Positions 21,996 through 33,436 of a stretch of 64,000 bases of DNA are shown here, one piece after another. The notes under the pieces were generated by a model. It was not told the origin of the DNA and searched no databases. It worked only from the letters and a program-made list of their open reading frames with translations. A program made the translations under genes and the position numbers. How positions within the stretch are numbered: position 1 is the first letter of the stretch; each line of letters opens with the position of its first letter. Source of the stretch: Nematopogon swammerdamellus (lineage: Eukaryota; Arthropoda; Insecta; Lepidoptera; Adelidae); assembly GCA_946902875.1 (NCBI GenBank), contig OX336355.1:15843347-15907346 (forward strand), written 5' to 3'.

Positions 21996-22183
21996 TTGTG
22001 AGCGTGAGGCAATATTTACAAAATGGCGTATACGTCACTGTAGGTACCGCCGTATTTTTTTTTAATAAATGATATATTTTTAAGCTCGGCGCGCTCTTCT
22101 CCGCGGCACTCTACGCAACATTTGAAAACTTGTTTGTATGAAAAATAATTGTGTGAAAATGCTGCTATCAAATTTATTTATTT

Positions 22184-22542
22184 TTTTATGTAAACTGACA
22201 CGGTTGGCTACATCACCTATAACATCCGTGATGTCAGCCCATAACACCGGGTGAACTAGGTGCCATGTCAGTGCTTCAATTACATAGCCGTTTCGACCGA
22301 CGTTTCATTCAGTGCGGTGGTACCAACCGGCCGGGATAAACCTACCTAGCCTAGTAAGGTAAGAAGGGAAGGGATCTAAGTAATATATATTCGGTGCCTA
22401 AGTTTTACGTAGAATCCGAACCACGGTCAGCCTCCAACGGTCGAGCGGTCACCCATCTAAGTACTGACCGCGCTGAGCGTTGCTTAAAACCATCAATAGC
22501 GACAGTCGACTGTCTGCACCACTGAGCTATCGAGGCTGACGA
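22184..22542 (-). repeat. Family S SINE, full length
   Basis: Minus-strand copy with every module: tRNA-type head (GCTCAGTGGTGCAGACAG), 5S box C (AGATGGGTGACCGC), body and T-rich end. Closing stem GTCAGCCTC / GAGGCTGAC is present. Confidence 0.8.
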
Positions 22543-22803
22543 TATACCTAGAATTTCGTTGGCTCGCGAAAGACACGTTACGTACCTAACTTATTTATCT
22601 ACAAATAGAAATCTGGCCAAAGAAGTCTAATGACAAGACATTGCACTTCCTTTTCTTCGGTTAGATCATAAAGCTTTCATTCTTTTCCTGTTGCCGAACT
22701 CAAATAGCATATCCGGAGCATTTTCCGCTCGGTCCACAGTTGGCTCAAATCAATTCGAAATACGTACTTCAATTCGAAAGTTCGCCTTCGTATGGCAGAC
22801 AAT

Positions 22804-23203
22804 AAAAAAAAACCGACCAAGTGCGAGGGTTGCGTATCGCCATGTCACGCCATGAAATGCTTCATATTTTAGTTAAATGTCATGCATGATTAGTTAAAAT
22901 GCTTCATAATCTATTCGGTAGATGTCGCGCGCGCATACACTTTATGGTTTCTTCTGTGGGAACACCCGTGATTGTTTTAATTTTTCTTATTTGTTGTTAT
23001 ATCGAACATAATAACACATTTTCTGTGAAAATTTCAACGGGCTACCTATTACGTTTCAAGAGATACAGCACTCGGACATACGGACGGACGGACAGACAGA
23101 CGGACGGACGGAAAGACAGATGGACAGACGGACGGACAGACAGACAGACAGACAGACGGCATAGGCTTAGTAATAGGGGCCCGTACCGGATACGGAACCC
23201 TAA
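22804..23203 (+). repeat. Family B element
   Basis: Begins AAAAACCGACCAAGTGCGAG and ends GATACGGAACCCTAAAAAG, with GGGCTACCTATTACG and a GACGGACAGACAGACA tract at 23085-23158. The short reading frames across the tract are low-complexity artefacts. Confidence 0.75.
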
Positions 23204-25180
23204 AAAGTGAGGTGTCGTGAGGAACCTTTGTATTTAAAATCAAATTATTAATTTAATTTCGATCGAAATAACGCCATCTATGCGAAATTCAACTTATACA
23301 ATGATTCGATTTCAAAAGACTCTTATAGATGGCGCTTGGCAAGTTTTGGTAGTATGTACTTACATGACGTTTCAATTTTTCTGAGTTAGGTCCCCATCCC
23401 AAACGTGCGTTAAAAATCTTCGCTTCACAAGAGTGTTTAAATATTATATCCGGGGTAAAGATTTTTGTGAATTGACATGCACGCGTCACGCATGACGCTA
23501 GCATCTTATCTTTACCCATCGATCTTTACACTCAATTACACCATTTTTGAAATAATGACATTTTAACCAAATGCACATCTGCTGATTAAATAGTTGTAAG
23601 GCAAATATTTTATAATTTTTCCTGCTTAAGTGAACTGGGAAAAATTTAGTTTAATAGTTTTGAGCATGGTTTATTCAATTCTGTGGTACCAATTCGGGCG
23701 AGTTCATCATGTGCCTATATGAAATAGGTACGCAAACGGTAGGGTAAAATGTTGTTTACAAAATATATTTCTTAGTTAGGTATATACCTATTTAATATAA
23801 GAAATAACGTGCTGCACGCTTGCCAACAAATAATTTTACTTATAGCCCGAATTGCCAAAATAAAATCAAATAAAAATCTATAATTCATTAATTATTAAAA
23901 TAAATTAAGAAACAATGTGAAAATGAAAAGAAAGTGATTATTTGAATATCACAAAATAATTACTTCAAACCAAATCTTTAACAGAATTATTTCGAATATC
24001 GAACCATTTTCGGTGCCGGTGGACCCGCAGAGCTTTTCTAAGCTTTCTTGTCACCCAAAAACCTATCTATAGCGAATGTAAATGCTGTCCCTATTCTTCC
24101 TCGGAACGTATTAGTGAGAGCGAGCGAGATAAATATAGGTGGCGCGGTTACATCGTTATGTAGAAATACGTACGCGTAAGGGAACGTAGAAGTGTTGCCA
24201 CTTTAGAATTGGGGAAAACTATCGAACGACGAAGAATTTGTCTAGTTTTAAAGTGATCAGGCATATTTTATATTTCTTATGAAACATGTTCAACATGTAT
24301 CAATAATTAAATTAATAATGAGGCGCGAATTCTGAAAAAAATAATTTCTGAATATAGGTATCTCGAATTCGTTAAATTAGGTTACTTTTTTACCAAAAAT
24401 TATCCAAATGAACCTCAGTTTGTTTTATTTATAGTTTTAAAGTACCTAGGTAGGCACCAAATGTTAGAGAAATAATTATATTGGTTGTATGAATGTTATT
24501 TTAATAAAAAAATACCTAGTTGTCACATAATAACAAATATGGTACTTCAGTAATAGATCGACCAATAACCAATAACCAATAAAAGGCCCCGAATTTAGAA
24601 TACCTTCTATTTTTATAATAATCGTATTAAATTCTTCATAAGTCAGAGGAGTGATGATTGATTTTATAATAAATCAGGCTATAATCACTAACGAATCGTG
24701 CTTCCACATAGCTTTGGTTATTTAAAATATTGCTATCAAATAATTTGTATTTTTATCTCTTTTTTACATAGGTAGTTTATTGTTTTTTTTTAATTCCTAT
24801 CTAAATTGATTTGATTTTTTTTCTATGCCAAGCTTATGACTCCATTGACAAACTTGAATGAATGAAATGAATTAAAATATATTTTATTGTACACCAATAT
24901 ATAAAAGGGTTACAAAAGGCGAGTTAAATGCTCTGCGGCATTCTTTACGAACTAACCTTTGGGATGTGGAAAACACGCAGGTACGTACAATGCAGTACTA
25001 AAGAGTGGATAATAGTGTATAAAAGTAGAATTTTTAGATTCTAAAAAAATAAGAACTAATGATCTTCATACATTTTTGAAGGCGTAAATTCCAAAAAGGT
25101 ATAGGGATAATGATTTCTTTTTATTTTGAAAAAAAAAAAACTTCATATCAATTTCCGGGAATTATTCCGTCGCGGCTAGC
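23204..25180. other. Mostly single-copy intergenic stretch
   Basis: AT-rich, no gene supported. Part of 24005-24200 is less AT-rich (GGTGCCGGTGGACCC) without a usable frame. It precedes the promoter-like island at 25.2 kb and could hold its upstream regulatory DNA. Confidence 0.4.
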
Positions 25181-25224
25181 AACACCGGCGCGTGCGCTCG
25201 TGAAAGCTCCCACCGCGCCGCCCG

Positions 25225-25561
25225 CGCGCGCGAGTTTGTTTCAGTTCAGTCAGTCTCCCGCCAAAGTTCCACGCGCTTGCAGTCGGGGCTGGCGCGCGAT
25301 TATATTTCAGTAATATTCAGTTTCATAGCGAAATCGACGAAATATATTTTCTGAAAATCCATCTATCGAACTGTTGAACTTACTATCTGTGTTGTGTAGG
25401 AAGTTGAAGTTAAAACTATATAAACAGTGTATGAGCTATTTTTGGCGGTGTGCAATTTTCGTCTAGTTTTCTCGTTTTTCATCAGACTGAAGACTGTTTT
25501 GATTCGCAGTGTGACAGTTTGAAGCTGTTGATTTTTTTATCTTTTGGATTCTGCGAAGTCG
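25225..25561 (+). promoter_or_regulatory. GC-rich promoter-like island with candidate noncoding first exon
   Basis: 25180-25300 is very GC-rich (CCGCGCCGCCCGCGCGCGCG) inside AT-rich DNA and contains insect initiator-like TCAGT repeats (GTTTCAGTTCAGTCAGTC). About 300 bases later a strong donor, AAGTCG|GTGAGTTATT, occurs at 25561/25562. The segment between has no long frame, so it would be a 5' UTR exon. This is inference from composition and splice signal only. Confidence 0.4.
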
Positions 25562-25856
25562 GTGAGTTATTTCTGTACTCAATTATATGATCAGTGGAGT
25601 ATTTCGATATAATTGCTGGTTTCTGGGAAATTGTTTTTGTACGGATTGTGCGGAGTTAGTCGGCCCGTTGACTACGGTTTCCTGTACGCGGTGCTTTTGA
25701 AGTTTGGGTACTTACAGGACGTCGATCTAAGTTTACGTTTTTGGTTACGAAATAAGTTTGTGTACGTCGTACCTATTCTATTGCTTTAGTTAGAGTGTTC
25801 AGGTATACCTACCTATGTATATTATGTAGACTAGGCACAATGCGATCCGATACATT

Positions 25857-26283
25857 TTTTATTTTTATGGTTCCGTACTGGACTCTATTACTAAGCCTAG
25901 GACGTCCGTCCGTCTTTCCGACCTTTAAAGGGCTGTATCTTTTGAACCGTAATAGGTAGACGGTTTAAGATACAAATACTATGCAAAAAAAAAAGTAAAA
26001 ACATTAAGGAGTAAATAAGAATAACATATATTTCCCCCCAAGTACAGTCTCGGGTCCTTCAAGAGGGGCGTGAATGGGCACCTGTCAGGCCGGCATGGCA
26101 TTCGCAACCCCCGCATACGACCGAATGTCCATGGGCGTCGTTAGACACCTTATGGGTGGCTCGGCGCCATATGTCGCGCTGTCAATTAAAAAAAAAAAAA
26201 AAAAAAGGAGGCCCCATACATGACACGTGTTTTTTCAATTAAATTTTTTGTGGTACGGAAACCTCGGTGCGCGAGTCCGATTA
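25857..26283 (-). repeat. Family B element split by a family D insertion
   Basis: TTATGGTTCCGTACTGG to GAACCGTAATAGG, interrupted at about 26041-26193, and resuming with CATGACACGTGTTTTTTC and GCGCGAGTCCGA. Confidence 0.7.
26041..26193 (+). repeat. Family D LINE, 5'-truncated, poly-A tail
   Basis: Sense strand: GGGTCCTTCAAGAGGGGCGT, GGCATTCGCAACCC, ACGACCGAATGTCCATGGG, then about 18 A. A recent-looking truncated insertion into the family B element. Confidence 0.7.
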
Positions 26284-26287
26284 TTAG

Positions 26288-26360
26288 TAGAAAACTGACA
26301 TGGCACTTAGTTGACCATGGCGATTATCCATGGTGAACTAAGTGCCATGTCAGTTTTCTA
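26288..26360. repeat. 33-bp-arm palindrome made of SINE tail sequence
   Basis: Arms 26288-26320 and 26328-26360 pair with one mismatch around a 7-base spacer. The arm reads CTGACATGGCACTTAGTT, nearly the family S tail (CTGACATGGCACCTAGTT). Confidence 0.75.
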
Positions 26361-27164
26361 TCTACTTATTGGTGAACGAAAGTTCTTCATATTTGTTTTA
26401 TACCTAGATTTTATACCTAGATTAAAACTAGGTTTTATGTAATTCACGATTCTATATTTCTATCTATTATAAAATATTATCTATTTACTCCCACGAAATG
26501 TCAGTCAGACATCAAAGACATTTTTCAATTTTGAATACCTTCCTGCTATCTCTAGTTTGAACTAACAGTTAACACCAAAAATAATCGAACAGCAATCAGT
26601 AGCAGGCAGGATGGTTTTGCATTCCCCATTTTCGAATTTGAAACACGTGGCGGACAATACGCTCTGTCCCTCTCCCTAGCTCGGAACAGCGTAGCGGATG
26701 GAGTCGACCTACGCCCGACTTGTATGAAGCATGCAATATTTTTGATGTGTGTATTTATGTATGATTCAGTAATAACCACGAATCATTTAAGGTTACGATG
26801 TCGAATTTGGATTTTACTTTTTTTGTTTTTTTTTTTTTTTCAAAATATCAAACTAAATCATTATCCCTATACATTTTTCCTGCGCGCGGTGCTTTAGCTT
26901 CTTTTAGCTCTATCTTCAAAAATTTAAGAAAATAATTCGGTTTTTTTTCATTAGAATATTGAAAATTATTAAAATATAACTTTTGATTTCATTTTGGCTC
27001 CACTTTTTGCTGAATCATCTGTACTATTATATTTTGTGGCGTGAAATAGACGGAATTATTACTGGCAGAATTTAAATGTGTTCAGACAACTTTGAACAGA
27101 TCAAGCACATTTCTAGCGTATTGGGTTTCCTTCACATGATTCATTGATGAATAAACTACATACC
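26361..27164. other. Unassigned stretch
   Basis: AT-rich. 26570-26780 is denser in GC (CGCTCTGTCCCTCTCCC) and could be an old element, but I cannot name it. Confidence 0.35.
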
Positions 27165-27385
27165 ACACACTGTATTTCGAAAATCGGGGTACTCGGAGTA
27201 ATCGGTGTAGTGCTGCAAGAGCTATGGTTAATTAGAGTACAGCACGGACCACTACGTTTAGTAAAATTATTAGGACAAGATAATTATTAAGCAACAAGTA
27301 AGGCACGAAGACCCACCTACTGCATGACTCGGTGGAAGGACCGCGCCAAGGTGAGAAGTGGCTATCCTGTCTGAATAAACTAATA
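27165..27385 (-). repeat. Family C fragment
   Basis: AATCGGTGTAGTGCTGCAAG, GGCACGAAGACCCACC, GCATGACTCGGTGGAAGG in family C order on the minus strand; the head is missing. Confidence 0.7.
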
Positions 27386-28261
27386 CAAAAAACAACCTAA
27401 AACACGTAAATTTCATAAAGTTATCAAAGCGATAGTCACTTATAAAAAAACATAAAATTAAAAATGTTGTAGAAACAGAACAGAATAAAATAACATAATT
27501 AAGAGTACGACTTCAACAAAGTAAACGGCATAGCGACTCTATTAGTTCACATTTTCGGTAATTTTAAACGTGTGCCTAACACGTGGTTACTTTGGGCCGT
27601 ATAGATGGTTAGAGCGAGAGCGATGCACTGCAAACGTCTAAGATAGAACGAGAGTGAACGAATTCTGACTCAAATTTCAGTTAAATATTTTTTTGTTAAG
27701 GCCATTCAAATGTATTTATTGGAAATGTAAAGCCAGACGTATGTCTGTGCGTTCACTTGAAGAACCTGTTCTATGAATCTAAGTAAATAATATGTTTCTA
27801 GAAAATGTGCTTGTTATTTTGTGATATATTTCTGCCTTTCGTTATGTGAGAAATCTTTGTAGGTAGGTATTGAAAATAAATAATTATATTATACATTAAT
27901 TTGCAAAGTTCATTTTAATATAACGAAGTTATATAAGTTTAGTATAGTTAATAGAAGTTTTTTAAATTTGTAATTTAATGTTTATTTCAAGCTTTTTAAG
28001 AGTCGTAATTTTTTGATCATCGTCGTGAATGCGTCCGGGGTTAAAAACCAAATAGGTACGTAAGTAGGTACTTCTTCTCCATAAATTATATAATATCTTG
28101 CGCATCCTCATTGAACCGTCTCCATCTCGACGGTTAAACAATTTGCATAGTAGAAACCAAAATATACCCTTCGCTCGCTATATAATGAATTTATAGTAGT
28201 AATCTTCGAAATCTAGCCGAACTCCATAAAATAAAACAATGTATTGTTTTGGTCGGTGGTA
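27386..28261. other. Unassigned stretch
   Basis: AT-rich, no gene supported. AGCTTTTTAAGAGTCG near 27988 resembles the end of family F at 56980. Confidence 0.35.
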
Positions 28262-28735
28262 CTGTTAAATTTCAGGGGGATATATTTTTGATTATGCTAA
28301 ACTAAACGAATATCGCTAATCTTATATTATGATTTTATGGCCATTGGCTGGATTTTGAAGATGTCTGCTATACATATGTCCCAAAGAGTTTGTATTACGT
28401 CTTCTTCTTCTTCTTTTTTTAAATAGTGGCAACCAAACGAATAGGAAATTCGTTTATTACTGCCAGTACCAGCTGCGCCCCTTTACAAACTCTTTGATAT
28501 GTCCAAGTTATTTAATAAGTAAATTAATTAAGACCTTTTCACACTGTGTCGGGACGGATAAATTTCAGGAGGATTATGTTTTATTATGCTAAACTAAATT
28601 AATATCACTATTGTCTTATAACATGCTTTTATAGCATTTGGCTGGATTTCGAAGACGTCTGCTATAAATCATGGCCAAGTTATTTAATTAGTTAATTAAA
28701 TTAAGACCTTTTCACACTGTGTCGAGACGCGTAGA
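28262..28735. repeat. Local tandem duplication, about 180-bp unit
   Basis: 28262-28557 and 28558-28735 share AAATTTCAGG, TATGCTAAACTAAA, TTGGCTGGATTT, GACGTCTGCTATA-like sequence, CCAAGTTATTTAAT and CCTTTTCACACTGTGTCG in the same order. Only the first unit carries the 115-bp MITE at 28382. Confidence 0.75.
28382..28496. mobile_element. Mini hAT-type MITE, 8-bp TSD ATATGTCC
   Basis: CAAAGAGTTTGTATTACG at the left, CAAACTCTTTG at the right, 115 bp. ATATGTCC occurs exactly at 28374-28381 and 28497-28504. Same family as 47841 and 57855. Confidence 0.85.
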
Positions 28736-29114
28736 TTATCTTTGGTGATTCATAGACATAGTCTCGTATTAATTGTTCGGAAAGCGCTCCTGACTCCTGA
28801 AGCGCGATAATGAATCATTCGGGAAGAATTTATCTTAACAGGATGAATTCTTTGAAATGATTGAATCATATCTGAATATAGGTACCAAAGGTAATTTATA
28901 AAATATTCATATTGTACGTAAACAATAAAAATATAAACAGCGCATTTGTAAAATATATTTCTATCCCAGTCGGTTCGGTCAGCCTGGGAGTGTAAGACCG
29001 TACTTTCTAGTAGTTTCTAGTAGTAAGATCGTACTTACCTACTTACAAGAACTAGGAGAGGCCAATGCCCAAGTAAGGGTTGCAGTCGGTAAATATCAAT
29101 ATCAATACTGATAA
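28736..29114. other. Unassigned stretch
   Basis: No gene or named repeat supported. Confidence 0.35.
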
Positions 29115-29514
29115 TAAATCTGTAAGGGATGGTCATGGAGTAAGTTACTTTGACATATTGCGTGGAATAAGTTGCTTTGTTTTATGAGATATTGCGTTTG
29201 TAGACTCTATGTATGATACTAAAACTAAATTGACGATTTTTAGAAATATTTTCTGTACGTATGTATGTTCCTCCATAACTGTTAAATAAACCTATCGTCC
29301 GAGTTCGATTAAACTTAGTACAATGTAAGCACATTTAACTATACGGGACACAGGATAGGCTAAATAAAATTCACTTCCGGTTACGCTAAGATGTGACTCT
29401 CATACAAACCGAATTGTTGCGCGTCGAAATAAAGGTACAGTAGCAGGCTTACTTACTTTCTTCTTTTTAATTACGAACTTCACGTGAGCGAAGCCGCGGG
29501 CAAAAGTTATAGCA
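29115..29514 (+). mobile_element. Helitron-like non-autonomous element (family HLE)
   Basis: AAGGGATGGTCATGGAGTAA, ACTAAAACTAAATTGACG, ACTATACGGGACACAGG, then the end GAGCGAAGCCGCGGGCAAAA. GC-rich terminal hairpin potential plus a CTAG-like end and the copy structure fit Helitrons. Other copies: 40766 (minus), 55706, 60350. Confidence 0.6.
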
Positions 29515-29606
29515 AATAAATGTAAGAATATCATTGCTACTTCGGTTGCTAGAAAACGGCTTACAATAGCAGAATGCTTTATAGCGGAGGATGACAAAGA
29601 CGTCCA

Positions 29607-29915
29607 GTGTGGGGCCGGTACTTAAAAAGAATAGCCCCACTGCATATCTCCTCGTGCATATCTTAAAAGGCGACTAAGGAATAAGGGCTAGATGCCGTGC
29701 ATAAGGGCGACAGGCTAGCCACATCTCACCTAGGCGCGGTCCTTCCACCGAGTCATGCAGCAGGTGTGTCTTCGTGCCTTACTTGCTGCTTGATAGTTAT
29801 CTTGTCCTAATAATTTGGTAAATGTTGTGGTTGATGTTGTGCTGTAATTTACAAGAGTACTTGCAGCACAACACTGACTACTCTGCTTGTATGTCCGATG
29901 TATGTCCGGTATGTA
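29607..29915 (+). repeat. Family C element
   Basis: GTGTGGGGCCGGTACTTAAA head, ACCGAGTCATGCAGCAGG, GTGCTGTAATTTACAAGAG, degenerate ATGT tail. Confidence 0.8.
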
Positions 29916-30248
29916 TGAAGACGAAGCTCTAATTTCAAATGTATACCACCTTTATACAAATAAAGATATCAGCTACTGCTCCTCACTTCATAGAACACAC
30001 ATCTTCAAACGCCAAAGCGTCTATGGACCTATTTGATTATGACAAGCGCGTTCCCAACCCGATATATATTCCAGAAGGCGACAGCTCCTAATTAGTAACT
30101 AGAGTCACGTTCCGATGCGTCGGATGGACGGTGCGCCTTATCTGGCCATCATCAGGGGGACAGACGACGGCCTGAGCTCAACGTCGGCGGCGGATGGACG
30201 GTCGCCTTTACACTGATAATATTGATAGGTAACGTTTTTGACAGAAAC
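29916..30248. other. Unassigned stretch
   Basis: CGGATGGACGGT occurs twice near 30120 and 30190 around GGCGGC. Nothing else supported. Confidence 0.35.
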
Positions 30249-30940
30249 CGTGTGGGGCCGGTATTTAAAAAGAATAGCCCCAATGCATCTCTCCCCTTGC
30301 ATGTCGTAAAAGGCGACTAAGGGATGAGGACATGGTGCCGTACTAAAGGGCGACAGGATAGCCACCTCTCACGTTGGAACGGTCCTTCCACCGAGTCATG
30401 CAGCGGGTGGATCTTCGTGCCTCTCACTTGTTGCTTGATAGTTATCTTGTCAGAATTATTTGCTAAACGTACATACATACGTACATATCACACACGCACT
30501 CTGAATCCCGACAATCGGGGTAAGCAGAGTAATCGGTGTTGTGCAGCAAGAACTCTGGTAAATTACAGCAGAACACCGACCACCACATTTCGCGAAGTAT
30601 TCGAACAAGATTCAATCGATCAAGCAGCAAGTAAGGCACGAAGACCCACCTGCTGCATGACTCGGTGGAAGTACCGTGCCAAGGTGAGAGGTGGCGAGCC
30701 TATCGCCCTTTAACACGGCATCTTGTCCTTATCCCTTAGTCGCCTTTTACGACATGCACGGGGAGAGATGCAGTGAGGCTATTCATTTTAAGTACCGGCC
30801 CCACACGGTACTAAACGTGGTGGTCGATATTGTGCTGTAATTTAAAAGAGTATCTGCAGCACAACCCTGATTACTGTGATTGATTACCCAGATTGTCGGG
30901 ATACAGCGTGTGGTATGTATGTGTAGTGTATGTATATACT
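30249..30940 (+). repeat. Family C element interrupted by another family C copy
   Basis: 5' part at 30249-30470 ends CTAAACGT. After a 340-bp minus-strand copy, the sequence resumes with CTAAACGTGGTGGTCG at 30811 and runs to the ATGT-like tail near 30925. Confidence 0.85.
30471..30810 (-). mobile_element. Complete family C element, 340 bp, 8-bp TSD CTAAACGT
   Basis: CTAAACGT at 30463-30470 and 30811-30818 flanks the copy exactly. Minus-strand start TACCGTGTGGGGCCGGTACT, end (ATGT)n. This defines the family's termini. Confidence 0.88.
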
Positions 30941-31212
30941 CGGTGAAAACCATAGACATGTAAACGTCCAATTATTCCCTAAAATGTTAATTTCCTTCAC
31001 TTGATTTCATCTTGAAAGGGAATTGAATTGAAGCTGAATGAAAGAGTTTAATTAAAACTTTACAAGTCCGAATGTCAGTCACCTGTCGGATCTACGCTGG
31101 TGCCGGGGGCATGACACTTTATTCCGTTCCATAAAATAGGAATATTTTCAATTTATGTGTCTGCGAAAGAAATATAGGGTGACCATGGTTTCTGTTTTAT
31201 TTAAATTTTTTT

Positions 31213-31425
31213 ATGAACAGCGCGACATGTGGCATCGTTTCACCTACAAGTAGGTGTCTAACGATGTCCATGGACATTCTTGGATGCACGGGGATTGCAA
31301 ATGACATGCCGGCCTGTTTTGAATGTTTATGGTTTTTTATACTATACCTACCGAATGTTCATGGGCGTCGGTAGACACCTTATGGGTGACTCGACGCCAC
31401 CTTTCGCGCTTTCTATAAAAATCTA
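31213..31425. repeat. Two opposed family D fragments
   Basis: 31216-31312 shows the antisense tail (CAGCGCGACATGTGGC), and 31350-31420 the sense tail (CCGAATGTTCATGGGCG to CTTTCTATAAAAA), separated by about 40 bases. Confidence 0.6.
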
Positions 31426-31559
31426 CTTACATATCTTATTTTATTTCATATTTAATATTTCTTTAAGCTACCTTTAAGCCAAGTCCAGATGGACTTGGTT
31501 AAGCTCATCATCATAATTTAACACCATCCTAGCTATAGTTTTTTTTATTTAATCCATTA

Positions 31560-31795
31560 TGGGTAGCTGAGTCACAAGGGCCAGAGCACATGCTCCGACC
31601 AACCAATATCACATCCGAGAAGGTAAGTGCCATACCGGAGACTTACCTTGGATGGTTGGCTATACTGGACTAGAAAGCTGCGCAACACAGGCGACACTGC
31701 TATACGGCCATCTTTCATCAAGTACGGTGGTATCAACCCAGTCGGCTACAAATTGAGCCTACCACCTAGTAAGGGGCAAGGGAAGTTGCCACGAC
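31560..31795 (-). repeat. Family A SINE, body and tail
   Basis: CATGCTCCGACCAACCAATA, ACCGGAGACTTACC, CTATACTGGACTAG, ACCCAGTCGGCTAC, CCACCTAGTAAGGGG: minus-strand family A without its head. Confidence 0.75.
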
Positions 31796-32429
31796 AGTAT
31801 GCGTTTATGCCGGCAATATTTTAGGAGATATTATTATTAATATGGAAGATTATAAAAATATATTCTAACAAGTTTATTGTTGTTTATTGTTTATTTATCA
31901 TCCACAGTGCGCTCAGATTTGTCATCATATTTTATACATTTAACATTCCGACAGTTCGATTATCATCACAGCGAAGAAGAACTGGCAAGAAACTTCACTG
32001 GATTTTTTGTCAATGTTCACTTAGTCTACTTTATCAAAATCTTTGCCATTACCAACACGAGCATTTTCTATCACTCACCATCTCTAATTATTCCTTTACT
32101 CATCAACGGCATGTTTTGATATAAATAATAGGGTCCCGTACGACGGATACGGAACCCTAAAAATTGCAAGTGCGGTGACAGCTAAATAATATGATGTATC
32201 GTGCGTGATTTCTGTCTGCACAGTAGGTACACCCTATTCAACCGTGTAAGTGCGAGCATGTGGGTGTAAGATCTCATAGATCGTACATTGTGATATTCTC
32301 GACGGCCGGACTATGCAAATACCTAGATCAGCGCTTCCCAATCTTGAAGTAATTGTCTAATTCTTCTCATTTCGTTCGTTCTTTCTTTCTCATGTAATAA
32401 ACATTTAAGCTCTCTTCGTGCTTATTTTT
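31796..32429. other. Unassigned stretch with a family B fragment
   Basis: 32126-32165 is a family B right end (ATAGGGTCCCGTACGACGG to CGGAACCCTAAAAA). The remainder has no supported gene. Confidence 0.45.
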
Positions 32430-32583
32430 CTTCGTCTAGCAAAGTCAGTCAGTCTGTCAGTGTATATGCGTTCAATGCTGGACATACGCCTCTCCAATTT
32501 TCCTCCAGTCCTCCCGGCCTTCAGCGGTATGGATGGAACCACAAATTGCCTCCGACGTACTTAATTTCGTCGTCCCACCTGGT
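32430..32583 (-). pseudogene. RTE-like LINE 3' fragment
   Basis: Minus strand matches the end of 11511-11786: GGAAAATTGGAGAGGCG, CAGCATTG, and a TGACTGACT-like tail. 5'-truncated. Confidence 0.7.
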
Positions 32584-32719
32584 TAGGTACACATACACTT
32601 GTACCATAAAAAAAAGTTTTTTGTATTTTCTTTCCTCGCTTATAAACCACATCTGAATTGTATCTTTTAAAAAAAAAATGTATTTACTCAATAAATGATT
32701 TTCTTTGTTGGTTTTTTAA

Positions 32720-33144
32720 ATGCTCAAAATCAAATATCTCACATTTATTTTGCCTGCATGCGGTGTGCTTCCGTATGGGAGCAGTATTTTAGTAAGCAGT
32801 ACTGAGTTTGAACTAATTGAAAAGATTATTTTGTCGGGGGGTCTTCACGCATTATTGTGGCCTTCGCTGCTGCAAAGGCTGAGGCCCACAAACATTCCGT
32901 ATATACCTAGTGGTTTAAAGGACAGATTTGAGTTCCTCGCCTTTGCCGTGGAGACGCTTGGCCCATGGAGCAATGACGCGTGTAAGTTCGCCCGCAAAAT
33001 TGTCAAACAGTTAATAGTTCAGGTGGCCGGCGAGCTGCAGCATTTTTTCGTCAGCGTGTTTCTATCGCCATTCAGAGGGGGAATGCTGCATCCGTCCTTG
33101 GGACAATGTGTTTGGCCCCTATAGAGGAAATCTTTTATTTATAA
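32720..33144 (+). pseudogene. Non-LTR reverse transcriptase C-terminal fragment
   Basis: AFAVETLGPWSNDACKF is followed, after a frameshift near 33045, by RQRVSIAIQRGNAASVLG and a stop at 33142-33144. The same C-terminal signature occurs at 38205 and 44762, so three decayed copies of one LINE group are present. Confidence 0.75.
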
Positions 33145-33436
33145 TTTTAATTACTTCCCTCAATGTATAGCAGTTATTTAAGTTTCATCTGTTTTAATGA
33201 TAATATGTTTATTTTGAAAAAAAAAAATATCAAAAAAGTTTGGGAAGTATTGCAATAGAGCCCCCGGACTACTGGCTGGACAGACAGCTCTTGAGGATGG
33301 ATCGAGCCGAGTCCCGCGATATCGCACTTGTATGGGATGTTCTCGTTAACATGTTGCATGCCGTGTGACAGTTTGCACGCGATTTTAAGGGTCGGATACT
33401 GACCAGATCGGCATACATACATTTTTTAGATTTATA
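33145..33436. other. Unassigned stretch
   Basis: No gene supported; ends in the A-run that opens the family B copy. Confidence 0.35.
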
